From Pelosinus propionicus DSM 13327 (GTDB taxonomy: Bacteria; Bacillota; Negativicutes; DSM-13327), in the NCBI RefSeq assembly GCF_900114615.1, contig NZ_FOTS01000035.1, positions 1 through 55,380 of the forward strand: a stretch of 55,380 nucleotides of DNA. Direction: 5' to 3'. Positions within the stretch are counted from its first letter, which is position 1, and every line of letters begins with the position of its first letter. The notes under the pieces were generated by a model. That model searched no databases. It was not told the DNA's origin and saw nothing but the letters and a program-made list of their open reading frames with translations. Shown piece after piece: positions 34,393-42,593 of the stretch. Position numbers and translations under genes: made by a program.

Positions 34393-37347
34393 ATGTTCCG
34401 TACAGTCCGAGAAAAATTAATTATTAGCTTTCTGTTGGTAGCGATGGTTCCTTTATTCCTTCTGGGATTTAGCACGTACATACAAATGTCCAATTCATTA
34501 AAAGATGAAATGATACTTGCCTCGAGTAATCAAATGACTCAATTGGATTACTTGATTTCCAATATGTTAAAAAGCATAGAAGAAGATACGCAAATGCTGT
34601 CCACTCATCCTGCTGTTAGCGAAGGAGTAAGTGCAGCATTGATTTACATTGATGCAAAAGTAGATGTACCGATTTCCTATCAAGAACCAGGAGATTCGAT
34701 TGACCACCGTATTTTTACAGAATTCTCTAGATATGCAAAGGCTCATCAGGATGTAGCTTATGTATACATGGGAACGGAAGCAGGTGGGTATATTCAATGG
34801 CCAGCTACAAAGGTTCGGAAGGCGGGATATGATCCGCGAAAACGCTCCTGGTACCAGCAGTCCATTAAGAACCCGGATCGAATTATGATTTCAGAGCCAT
34901 ATCAATCCTATCTTGGTGATAATTTTATTGTCAGTACGACCAATCCGATTAGAGATAAATATGGCAAGATGATTGGTGTAATGGGGATCGATCTTAGCTT
35001 GGATCATTTTTCGCAGATGATTGAGGAGAATAATCAAAGCAATTCAGGCTATCAATTTATGTTTACCAAAGATGGGACTATATTAGCTCATCCTGACAAA
35101 AATCTTCACTTTCAGAATATCTCTGTTTTAGCAATGGAAGAAGGGAAAAGCCTGCAAGAAAATAGCGGTAAGATGGGGTTTAGTGATTTTTATAGATTAT
35201 TGCATGAGCCAGAGGGTTTTCTGGAAACGACGATTAATGGAACAAAAGTGTATATCAATTTTCAGACCTCTTTAGTTACAGGCTGGAAAATAGCTACTGT
35301 AATAGACGAATCGGTACTCATTGCTAAATATCGGCATGTCGCACTTGTCACGGGTGTATTTGTTTTGCTTTTGCTGCTTTGTACTTTTGGAGGAACTTTC
35401 TTCATAACATTATATATGACCCAGCCTTTAGAGAAGGTGGTTCATCATTTGGAAAGAATAACGAATGGAGATTTTACGCTGCGCATTTCAGAAGCGCTGC
35501 TAAAGCAAAAAGATGAAATTGGGAAAGTAGCTCGAGCAATCGATAGTATGCAACAAGGGCGTTATCAAGCAGAAATGCAACTAACAAGCAGTAACGAAGA
35601 ATTAACAAGTTTATATGAACAGCTTGCCAGTACTGAGGAAGAACTTCGTGCTCAATTTGATGAGCTATGGGATAAACAGAATCGAATTGAAATAAGCGAA
35701 GAGCGCTATCGGTTAGCAACAGAAGGGGCTAATGATGCGATATGGGACTGGAATATTCAAAGTGGAGAGATGGTTATATCGAAGAGGTGGCTGAAAAAAT
35801 TAGGATGGTCTGAACAAGAAGAGGAGGACTTCTTAGCATCCTGGTGGAAAAGCATTCATCCAGAAGACCAACTGCAAACCCGTGAAAGTCTAAAGGCACA
35901 TTTGAAAGGCAATACAGAGGACTACTTATGGGAGTATCGTGTAAAAGGGCAGGCTGGTAAATACCTATGGATATTAACTAGGGGAAAGGCTTTGTTTAAT
36001 GAGCAGGGTGTTGCAATACGTATGGCAGGGTCTTATACAGACATCACGGAGAATAAGATGCGTGAATTGCAAATTCAGCATATGGCGTATTATGATTCCT
36101 TGACCAATCTGCCTAACAGGGCATCGATCGCTGAGCATTTATCGGCAGAGCTAGAAAAGAAAGACGCAAAAGGTGCTATTTTATTTATTGACTTAGATAA
36201 TTTTAAACTTGTAAATGATTCTTTTGGCTATGAGAATGGGGATCGCTTACTTGTACAAGTGGCATCAAGGCTGCAGCAAATTGCCAAAAAATATTTTGTT
36301 GCTCGCTTGGGTGGCGATGAATTTATTATGATGGTAAAAGGCATTGTAGATGTTGCTACCATTGAAAATTTAGCCCAGCATATTACTTTGGCAATTGATC
36401 AGCCCTTTGGGGGAGATAAAAATTACTTTATGGTCACTTCGAGTATTGGCATTGCAATATATCCGAAAGATGGCAATAAACCGGATCAGATTATGCGGAG
36501 TGCAGATTTGGCTCTTCATCAAGCAAAAAGAGACGGAAAACGCTGTTATGTATGGTTCCAAGAAAAACTTGAGCATGAGATGTTAGAAAAACTGCGCATT
36601 GAGCAGGGGATACGGGATGCCCTTGAAAAGGAAGAATTTGTACTTTATTATCAGCCCATCATAGATTTGCATAACGGTCAAACTGTTAGTTTGGAGGCGT
36701 TAATTCGGTGGAATAGACCAGAGCATGGGCTTGTTTCTCCAGAAATCTTTATGTCAGTTGCAGAAGAAAGCGGATTGATTATTCGTATGGGGAAATGGGT
36801 TCTAAAGACAGCCTGTTTATTTGGTAAAGAATTGCGAGATCATGGGCGAGATATTTCTATTGCAGTAAATGTGTCTGTAAAAGAACTTTTACAGACTGAC
36901 TTTGTAGATCAGGTCGCAGAGGTTTTAGATGAAACAGGATTTCCAAGTTCTTATCTGGAATTGGAAATTGTTGAAACCTTGCTGATTGAAAAATTTGAAG
37001 CAGCACTTCCTAAACTTCATCATTTGCGAGCAATGGGAGTACAAATTTCTCTTGATGATTTCGGAACTGGATATAGTTCACTCAGTTATCTCAAAGAACT
37101 GCCAATTGACACAGTCAAAATTGATCGAACTTTCGTGATTGATGCTATGAAAAAAAGTGCTCACGCAGCAATTATTGAAACCATTATTGAACTGTCTCAT
37201 AGATTGCAATTAAAAGTAGTAGCAGAAGGCGTAGAAACAGAAGGACAGCGTTTTTTCCTGCGGAAGAAGAAGTGTGATAAAATCCAGGGCTATCTAATTA
37301 GTAAGCCAATGGAAAGGGAGGAAATCTGGCGGTACCTTCAAAATTGA
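34393..37347 (+). CDS. Membrane GGDEF-EAL protein with dCache, HAMP and PAS domains
   Basis: This 984-aa protein would make or degrade c-di-GMP. Order: membrane segment (about 10-30), periplasmic dCache sensor (30-310, with YDPRKRSWYQQS), membrane segment (315-340), HAMP (340-395), coiled coil (400-440), PAS (about 445-560), GGDEF (motif at 640-644, GGDEF intact) and EAL (EAL at 768-770, DDFGTGYSS present). Both catalytic motifs are complete. The allosteric RxxD before GGDEF is absent: KKYF occupies that place, so product inhibition is unlikely. Start ATG 34393 follows GGAGAG; ATG 34375 and 34387 are alternatives. It is a single-gene unit. Confidence 0.92.
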   Translation: MFRTVREKLIISFLLVAMVPLFLLGFSTYIQMSNSLKDEMILASSNQMTQLDYLISNMLKSIEEDTQMLSTHPAVSEGVSAALIYIDAKVDVPISYQEPGDSIDHRIFTEFSRYAKAHQDVAYVYMGTEAGGYIQWPATKVRKAGYDPRKRSWYQQSIKNPDRIMISEPYQSYLGDNFIVSTTNPIRDKYGKMIGVMGIDLSLDHFSQMIEENNQSNSGYQFMFTKDGTILAHPDKNLHFQNISVLAMEEGKSLQENSGKMGFSDFYRLLHEPEGFLETTINGTKVYINFQTSLVTGWKIATVIDESVLIAKYRHVALVTGVFVLLLLLCTFGGTFFITLYMTQPLEKVVHHLERITNGDFTLRISEALLKQKDEIGKVARAIDSMQQGRYQAEMQLTSSNEELTSLYEQLASTEEELRAQFDELWDKQNRIEISEERYRLATEGANDAIWDWNIQSGEMVISKRWLKKLGWSEQEEEDFLASWWKSIHPEDQLQTRESLKAHLKGNTEDYLWEYRVKGQAGKYLWILTRGKALFNEQGVAIRMAGSYTDITENKMRELQIQHMAYYDSLTNLPNRASIAEHLSAELEKKDAKGAILFIDLDNFKLVNDSFGYENGDRLLVQVASRLQQIAKKYFVARLGGDEFIMMVKGIVDVATIENLAQHITLAIDQPFGGDKNYFMVTSSIGIAIYPKDGNKPDQIMRSADLALHQAKRDGKRCYVWFQEKLEHEMLEKLRIEQGIRDALEKEEFVLYYQPIIDLHNGQTVSLEALIRWNRPEHGLVSPEIFMSVAEESGLIIRMGKWVLKTACLFGKELRDHGRDISIAVNVSVKELLQTDFVDQVAEVLDETGFPSSYLELEIVETLLIEKFEAALPKLHHLRAMGVQISLDDFGTGYSSLSYLKELPIDTVKIDRTFVIDAMKKSAHAAIIETIIELSHRLQLKVVAEGVETEGQRFFLRKKKCDKIQGYLISKPMEREEIWRYLQN

Positions 37348-37423
37348 CGGGCAGCTTTCTTTTGCGATATACTAAATTTTGATGTAGTAAAGAATACAGG
37401 GATTGTGCTAGAAGGAGAAAATA

Positions 37424-38281
37424 ATGAGAAATTATGTGCCCAAAGTGGCGGCTGTTCATGATATTTCCTGCTTTGGACGCTGCTCATTAACAGTTATTAG
37501 TCCAGTATTATCAGCAATGGGAATTCAAGTTTGCCCTCTTCCAACAGCTGTATTAAGTACACACTTAGGTGGTTTCAAAGAATTAGCATTTTGCGATTTT
37601 ACAAGTCATATGCCTAATTTTTTTCATCATTGGAAGAAAGAAGGGATTAACTTTCATTGTATTTACAGTGGTTTTTTGGCTTCAGAAGAGCAAATTGATA
37701 TAGTACAGCATTTTATTGATGAATTTTCTTCCAACCATCCGTTAGTGGTTGTAGATCCAGTTATGGGAGATGATGGGAAGTTATATTCTATCTATACGCC
37801 TCGTATGCAGGAACGAATGAGAGATTTAGTTCGAAAAGCAGATATTGTTACACCCAATTATACCGAGGCATGTTTTTTGCTGGGAGAAAGTTATCAGGAT
37901 AAAATTGATGATACTAAGAAAATGAAAAACTGGCTTTTGGATCTAGCTGATTTTGGTCCATCTAAGGTAGTCATAACAGGAATTCCTTATGTGAATAATA
38001 AAATTCTTACATTGGGATATGACAGAAGTCAAGATACTTTCTGTGAAGTGTATAGTGACTATATTCCAGCCAAATATCCTGGAACAGGAGATATTTTTGC
38101 AAGTGTGTTAGTAGGGGCTTTGTTGCAGCAGGACTGTCTATCGGCAGCCATGGAACAAGCTGCTGAATTTGTCAGGCTTTCTATTCAAACCACCTTTGCC
38201 GCTCAGACTCCTCCCAGAGAAGGCGTATTGGTAGAAAAGGTATTGCCTTGGCTTTGCCGAGAAACTCAGCCAAAAGACTAA
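37424..38281 (+). CDS. pdxY: Pyridoxamine/pyridoxal kinase (PdxK/PdxY type)
   Basis: This 285-aa ribokinase-fold enzyme phosphorylates vitamin B6 forms. It has VAAVHDISCFGRCSLTV at the start, LPTAVLSTHLGGF, VVDPVMGDDGKLY, the NYTEACFLLG stretch and YPGTGDIFASVL with its GTGD catalytic loop. AGAAGGAG precedes the ATG. The next gene encodes an ECF S component whose start lies 26 bases on, so the pair probably forms a B6 uptake and trapping unit. Confidence 0.9.
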   Translation: MRNYVPKVAAVHDISCFGRCSLTVISPVLSAMGIQVCPLPTAVLSTHLGGFKELAFCDFTSHMPNFFHHWKKEGINFHCIYSGFLASEEQIDIVQHFIDEFSSNHPLVVVDPVMGDDGKLYSIYTPRMQERMRDLVRKADIVTPNYTEACFLLGESYQDKIDDTKKMKNWLLDLADFGPSKVVITGIPYVNNKILTLGYDRSQDTFCEVYSDYIPAKYPGTGDIFASVLVGALLQQDCLSAAMEQAAEFVRLSIQTTFAAQTPPREGVLVEKVLPWLCRETQPKD

Positions 38282-38307
38282 AAAGGAAATATAGGGAGGT
38301 TCAGTTT

Positions 38308-38832
38308 ATGAATTGCAAGCGTAAATTAGATGTAAGAGACATCGTATTTATTGGTGTACTCTCTTCTATGTGTACGATTGCCACAACCATAAAAATACCT
38401 TTTGGTGTTGGGGCAATGGTGCATTTAGGATCGGCATTTTTATATACAATGGGGATTATTTTTGGCGGTGTGTATGCAGGATTGGCTGGGGCGATTGGAT
38501 CAGGCTTTTATGATCTTTTAATGGGCTTTTCTCCTTATACATTATGGTCTTTTCTCATTAAAGGAATTGCGGGTTTAATCGTAGGTAGGGTTGCTAAAGG
38601 GCTATGGCCAGAGTCGACAGCAAATACTAGTAAGTTATTTGTACGCGCCTTTTTTGCCTGTATTTTGGCTGCTGTTTGGACTTTAGGCGGATATATTCTG
38701 GCCTGGTGGTATGTTACAGGTAGTCTTGCCACTGCGTTAGGTAATATACCAAGTTCTTTAATGACGTCGGGGGTAGGACTGAGTATAGCGCTTCTTTTAG
38801 GACCTAAGTTACGCAAGTTATTAAGACGCTAG
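38308..38832 (+). CDS. ECF transporter S component, probably for pyridoxine
   Basis: This 174-aa membrane protein has five or six hydrophobic segments and an RDIVFIGVLSSMCTIATTIKIPFG N-terminus (seen as IGVLSSMCTIATTI) typical of ECF substrate-binding (S) subunits, with FGGVYAGLAGAIGSGFYDLL in the middle. The energy-coupling module is not encoded here and would be shared. The neighbouring B6 kinase suggests pyridoxine as substrate. The start is ATG 38308 after GGGAGG; a frame from 38248 overlaps the kinase gene and is rejected. Confidence 0.82.
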   Translation: MNCKRKLDVRDIVFIGVLSSMCTIATTIKIPFGVGAMVHLGSAFLYTMGIIFGGVYAGLAGAIGSGFYDLLMGFSPYTLWSFLIKGIAGLIVGRVAKGLWPESTANTSKLFVRAFFACILAAVWTLGGYILAWWYVTGSLATALGNIPSSLMTSGVGLSIALLLGPKLRKLLRR

Positions 38833-38841
38833 ATGATAATT

Positions 38842-38918
38842 ATGATAGTAATAAAACAGCAAGAATTAGCCTGAACGATGATAATCTTAGGCAATTCTTG
38901 CTGTTTTATTACTATCAT
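38842..38918. terminator. Long bidirectional terminator between convergent genes
   Basis: The 26-base arms 38842-38867 and 38893-38918 are perfectly complementary (core ATAAAACAGCAAGAATT), and GCCT/AGGC extends the stem inward. It lies between the S-component gene and the AbrB-family gene. Confidence 0.93.
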
Positions 38919-38923
38919 TGATA

Positions 38924-39985
38924 TTAGAGAGTAGGCTGCAAGGCTTTAGGAACTGACTTTTTTCCTAACCACCACCGTAGTAAGGGGATTCCAATAAGCA
39001 GCATGGATAACAAGCGGAATAATTGATAAGCAACAACGAGTGAAACATCGGCATGAACGGTCATGGCAGTGAGTCCCATCTCTGTGATACCACCGGGAGC
39101 AGTACTGATAAAAGCGGTTAAAAAAGGAATTCCATAAAGCTTCACTAGTATATAATCAATTCCTAATGAACCTGCAATGACAAAAATGACTCCTCCTAAA
39201 CTATATGAAACAATGGATTTCCAATTCGTTAATCCCTCAAAAGTGATATCGGCTCCCATGCGTATTCCAATAAGTATCTGTGCGAATGCTGTGATATATT
39301 GAGGTAAATGAGGAGCACTATGACCCTGGATGATAAGAGCGATGGTTCCAATTACAGGTCCCATCAGATAAGGAGTGGGAATCTTGATGACCCTAGCTAA
39401 AAAGGCTGAAACAATACACACGATTCCAAAGGGCAAAAATTGTTCAACTTGCAAAGAGGCAGTGGAGGTAAAAAGCGGCAAAGGGGTAGAATTATTTGAA
39501 AGACCGTAAATTGCCAGCATTGGTACAACGAAGACAACAGTTAGTACTCTGGTTATTTGCATAAGAGTAACGACGGCAACATCGGCACCATCAATTTCTT
39601 CACAAATGACAGCCATTTGTGAAAGTCCACCTGGTATGCTGCCAACCAGACCATTTACGATCCCTACGCCTGTAAAGCGGCAAGTAAACCATCCTGCCAA
39701 GAGACTCATTGTCATAGTAATGAAGGTGGCTAACAGCATACCGGGGAGCTGATCTAAAATTTGCTGGCCTACCTGAAGGGTAAAGGGGCTGCCCATCGCA
39801 TAGCCAAGAACAATCAGACCTGCATTGCGTATTGATTTTGGCCAATGGATTGGTTTCTTTCTAATTGTCTTCCAAAGCAAGGTAGTCACCAATGGGCCGA
39901 GAGTCCAAGGAAGAGGGATATGAGCACTAAAAAAGATGATTCCTCCTATACAAGATAAGAAGAAGATTACAATATTATTTTTCAT
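38924..39985 (-). CDS. AbrB-family membrane protein (PF05145 type)
   Basis: This 353-aa inner-membrane protein has about ten hydrophobic segments in two similar halves, each with a glycine/proline-rich signature: VGSIPGGLSQMAVICEEIDGADVAVV in the first half and FISTAPGGITEMGLTAMTVHADVSLV in the second (key parts SIPGGLSQMAV and TAPGGITEMGL). This duplication is the mark of the 'AbrB family' or putative ammonia monooxygenase proteins, which are membrane proteins despite the regulator name. Function is unproven; transport is likely. I start at the ATG complementary to 39983-39985 after GGAATGG, rather than the TTG at 40000. Confidence 0.85.
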   Translation of the reverse strand: MKNNIVIFFLSCIGGIIFFSAHIPLPWTLGPLVTTLLWKTIRKKPIHWPKSIRNAGLIVLGYAMGSPFTLQVGQQILDQLPGMLLATFITMTMSLLAGWFTCRFTGVGIVNGLVGSIPGGLSQMAVICEEIDGADVAVVTLMQITRVLTVVFVVPMLAIYGLSNNSTPLPLFTSTASLQVEQFLPFGIVCIVSAFLARVIKIPTPYLMGPVIGTIALIIQGHSAPHLPQYITAFAQILIGIRMGADITFEGLTNWKSIVSYSLGGVIFVIAGSLGIDYILVKLYGIPFLTAFISTAPGGITEMGLTAMTVHADVSLVVAYQLFRLLSMLLIGIPLLRWWLGKKSVPKALQPTL

Positions 39986-40049
39986 GTTTCGCCATTCCAA
40001 TCAATTTCATTATAGGATCTCTAATCATACTTACCGCAAAGTAATATAA

Positions 40050-40103
40050 ATATAAAATACCATGAGATAGTTGCGTGGTCAACTATCTCATGGTATTTTA
40101 TAT
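40050..40103 (-). terminator. Terminator of the following minus-strand secreted-protein gene
   Basis: The 24-base arms 40050-40073 and 40080-40103 are perfectly complementary (core ACCATGAGATAGTTG). On the - strand it follows the 40145-40912 gene and is followed by T-rich sequence. Confidence 0.88.
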
Positions 40104-40144
40104 GTTTTTTTTGAGTAAGAGGAGTAATATTGGTTGCTGGAGTA

Positions 40145-40912
40145 TTAAATCGATTGCCAGAGGGTAGCCAGATTTTCGGTATTATATTTTTTCAGGGATT
40201 TTTCCTTCAGAGCGGCAAAAGTATCTGCACTATATTGAATAGGTTGATTAGATAAAGATCCTGATTCTGTTAATTTCCAACCACTTGACGTTTGTGATAG
40301 CGTAAAGGTCATAGCGGCTAAATCGGTATTGCCATGAAGAGTCATTCCGTTTACAAGTTCACGTGTATAATAACAAGAACCAGTAATAGAAGTAGAATCT
40401 GCATCTGAAATAGCAACATATAAAAGGGTAAAATGATCATATTTTGCGATCCAGCTATCAAATTGTTCTTTAGTAAGCTGTCTAGATACAATATCTACTT
40501 CCTGCAGTTTTTCTAAATCCTTTGTATTAAATGCATCCAATCGTTTTAATAATAAATGGATGGCTTTACGCTCTTCAGGAGCAATGGACGAAGTAATTTG
40601 AGCTACATTAGAGACTTCTATAATCTTTCCCCATTGAAAGGTACTCATGGTATTTGCCTTTAGCTTTGTGTCAAATTGAATGGTGAGCCCGTCTTTTTTA
40701 AATTTGCGTGGTAAATTGATCGGCTGGTATTTTACGCCATCATCTCCGATTATTCCGTAAAAACCTTGAATACTAGGGGCTGTTACTTGGCCAGTCATAT
40801 GAAAGGTGGTATTGGTTTGAGAAATATCTGCCGCTGCTAAGGCAATATGAGAAAATACAGTAAGCATCAGAATTGAAAATAAACATATACATCTTTTCGT
40901 AATTGTATTCAT
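40145..40912 (-). CDS. Secreted protein of unknown function
   Basis: This 255-aa protein has a clear signal peptide (LFSILMLTVFSHIALAAA, cleavage near residue 26). The mature part has two halves: residues 30-105 with beta-rich sequence (FHMTGQVTAPSIQGFYGIIG), and a C-terminal half of about 140 residues (IHLLLKRLDAFNTKDLEKL at its start) that resembles the NTF2/SnoaL-like fold only in pattern. I do not recognise a family. It is followed by its own terminator. A second secreted-protein gene lies 80 bases upstream on the same strand, with a REP-like fragment between. Confidence 0.75.
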   Translation of the reverse strand: MNTITKRCICLFSILMLTVFSHIALAAADISQTNTTFHMTGQVTAPSIQGFYGIIGDDGVKYQPINLPRKFKKDGLTIQFDTKLKANTMSTFQWGKIIEVSNVAQITSSIAPEERKAIHLLLKRLDAFNTKDLEKLQEVDIVSRQLTKEQFDSWIAKYDHFTLLYVAISDADSTSITGSCYYTRELVNGMTLHGNTDLAAMTFTLSQTSSGWKLTESGSLSNQPIQYSADTFAALKEKSLKKYNTENLATLWQSI

Positions 40913-40966
40913 AAAGCACTCCTATGATTTTAAGTTTATTGATCATTGCAGCGTGCTGCCTCAATT

Positions 40967-40993
40967 TGTCATTGCGAGCACAGCCAAGCAATC
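40967..40993. repeat. REP-like fragment (TGTCATTGCGA type)
   Basis: TGTCATTGCGAGCACAGCC continues to AAGCAATC at 40993. This matches the widespread bacterial TGTCATTGCGAG...GAAGCAATC repeat. A related and more complete copy lies at 42071-42136. Confidence 0.65.
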
Positions 40994-40994
40994 G

Positions 40995-41594
40995 TTAATT
41001 CACCCTCTGTATGAGAGCGTCGTCGGGGACCCTTTTATAAGGTAATTTTCCAATCAGTTCATCCATTGCTTTTTCCACGGAGTTGTAAAGGTTTGTGTCG
41101 ACTCTCATTGGCTCTAAGCCTGAGTTAGAAGATTTTAAAGCCAAATATGTATCATCTTTGGCAGAATAAGCATAACATTTTATCAAAACTCTGGTATCTA
41201 AATAGGTATCATCGTCATCAGAATAAGGACCCCAGAAGGGAGGGGTTACAGTCGTTGATTGAGCGTGGACAAGTTCAACTCCAATCACGATATCCGCAGA
41301 AAGATCTTTCGCCAGTTTTTTCATAGCTGCTTTATCTTTTAGTGGTTTTAGCGCATCTTGTTGTATTGCTGCTGCAGATTCGGCAGGAATGATTTCATAA
41401 AAGGGAAATTTAAATTTATTTGTAACTTTTGATTGTAGCAATTCTACGATTTCTTTATCTTGGCAGTTCGCAGTATTGGCTAAAGGCAGCAGAGCAACAT
41501 GATATGTGTTATAAGCAAGAGCTGAGAAGGGATTAAAAATAAGAGTAACCTGCAGAAAAGTGATGAGAAGCAACACCTTCTTAAAACGAGTCAT
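40995..41594 (-). CDS. Secreted protein, possibly CsgG/LpoB-like fold
   Basis: This 199-aa protein starts at the ATG complementary to 41592-41594 (AGGAGG upstream). The frame to 41687 is not supported. A signal peptide (residues 4-27, ending near SALAY) leads to a mature domain with the pattern HVALLPLANTANCQDKEIVELLQ, then KLAKDLSADIVIGVELVHAQ. This alternation recalls the CsgG/LpoB/TolB-like class of periplasmic alpha/beta domains, but no lipobox or catalytic residue is seen. A run of aspartates (YSDDDDTYLD) is unusual. Function is unknown. Confidence 0.7.
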   Translation of the reverse strand: MTRFKKVLLLITFLQVTLIFNPFSALAYNTYHVALLPLANTANCQDKEIVELLQSKVTNKFKFPFYEIIPAESAAAIQQDALKPLKDKAAMKKLAKDLSADIVIGVELVHAQSTTVTPPFWGPYSDDDDTYLDTRVLIKCYAYSAKDDTYLALKSSNSGLEPMRVDTNLYNSVEKAMDELIGKLPYKRVPDDALIQRVN

Positions 41595-41796
41595 AATCTC
41601 GCCTCCTATGATTTGTTTCCTAAATATAGAATAGCATAAAGTTCCAGCATAAAGAAGGTTAAATTCACATAGTGTACTCAGCCTCATCGAAGTCTTCCTT
41701 AAGCTTGTTATATTTTATCTGGCAGCTGAAAACATAATAGGATTGCAGTGCATATAATACATAACTAGGGGCAGTGAAAAAGAGGGAGGAATAGGG

Positions 41797-41952
41797 ATGG
41801 AGTGGGTCAGTTTAGTAATGGATCATTCTGGTATTACTATTATTTTTTTATTAGTATGTCTGCTCTGTTTTAATTTTGGCAGCTTTATCTTTTTATTATT
41901 GATTTTAGCAGCACTTTATTTTGGAGGATCATGGTTGTTAGGATGTATATAA
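41797..41952 (+). CDS. 51-aa hydrophobic membrane protein
   Basis: This short frame has a strong AGGGAGGA site six bases before ATG 41797 and ends at TAA 41950-41952. The peptide starts MEWVSLVMDHSGITIIFLL and then stays almost wholly hydrophobic, with two possible membrane segments and a final GGSWLLGCI. It resembles in style the small YjcZ-type sporulation membrane proteins of Firmicutes, though no specific match is claimed. A TATAAT at 41753-41758 could serve as its -10. It fills what would otherwise be an empty gap. Confidence 0.6.
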   Translation: MEWVSLVMDHSGITIIFLLVCLLCFNFGSFIFLLLILAALYFGGSWLLGCI

Positions 41953-42070
41953 GAGATGTGATATTATGATACAGGAAAAGAATATTCATACTGCCCATTG
42001 CTCCAGTAAAAACAAGTATTGATAGTGCAATGGGAGGGATATAAAATAGTAGAAAGAAGTACGATCAATC

Positions 42071-42136
42071 TGTCATTGCGACAGAGTGAAGGGCTCTAGG
42101 CTTGTTAAGAGATTCTTTGCTCTGTTCGTAATGACA
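42071..42136. repeat. REP/MITE-like palindromic repeat
   Basis: TGTCATTGCGACAGAG at 42071-42086 is mirrored by CTCTGTTCGTAATGACA ending at 42136, with two differences. This is the same TGTCATTGCGA repeat seen as a fragment at 40967, and it occurs widely in bacteria. The surrounding gap 41953-42222 has no gene. Confidence 0.75.
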
Positions 42137-42222
42137 AAAGGACGCGAAATATTGCTTACATTGAATTTGACTCATGATAAGAAGCGTTTAGTTACTCATA
42201 ATTATGGGAGGATAGGAAGCGT

Positions 42223-42507
42223 ATGTTGAGGATTAGTGATGAAGCAAAGGAATATATTCTTACTAAAAAAAAGTCTGTGTATGTGATCCAAAATGGCCCA
42301 ACTGGATTATGCTGTGGCAGCGTTGATTTTGGACCCACTGTATATTTGGGAAATCCACCAAATGATCAGGAGTATAATAGGAATGAAATTGATGGAATTA
42401 CGGTGTATTTACCACATGATTTCTATACCAATATTCCTCTGACAGTTGAGGTAAGAAGTTTCTTAACGATTAAAAATTTATATATAAAAGGATGGAAAAT
42501 GATTTGA
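42223..42507 (+). CDS. Small CC-motif protein (CC/Se motif family-like)
   Basis: This 94-aa protein has NGPTGLCCGSVDFGPTVYLG in its middle, a paired cysteine in a glycine setting. That matches my memory of a small family annotated 'CC/Se motif (seleno)protein', in which one cysteine can be selenocysteine; here both are ordinary TGC/TGT codons. The overall pattern (MLRISDEAKEYIL at the start) also looks like A-type Fe-S/HesB proteins. A metal or redox role is likely but not shown. GAGGATAGGAAG precedes the ATG. Confidence 0.65.
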   Translation: MLRISDEAKEYILTKKKSVYVIQNGPTGLCCGSVDFGPTVYLGNPPNDQEYNRNEIDGITVYLPHDFYTNIPLTVEVRSFLTIKNLYIKGWKMI

Positions 42508-42593
42508 TTATTACATTTACATACCTAATGGAGGAGTTTGGTTAGATGAGTAGAAAGGAATCAAAGTAAGATGGCTAAAGGAGTGAAAAGCTG

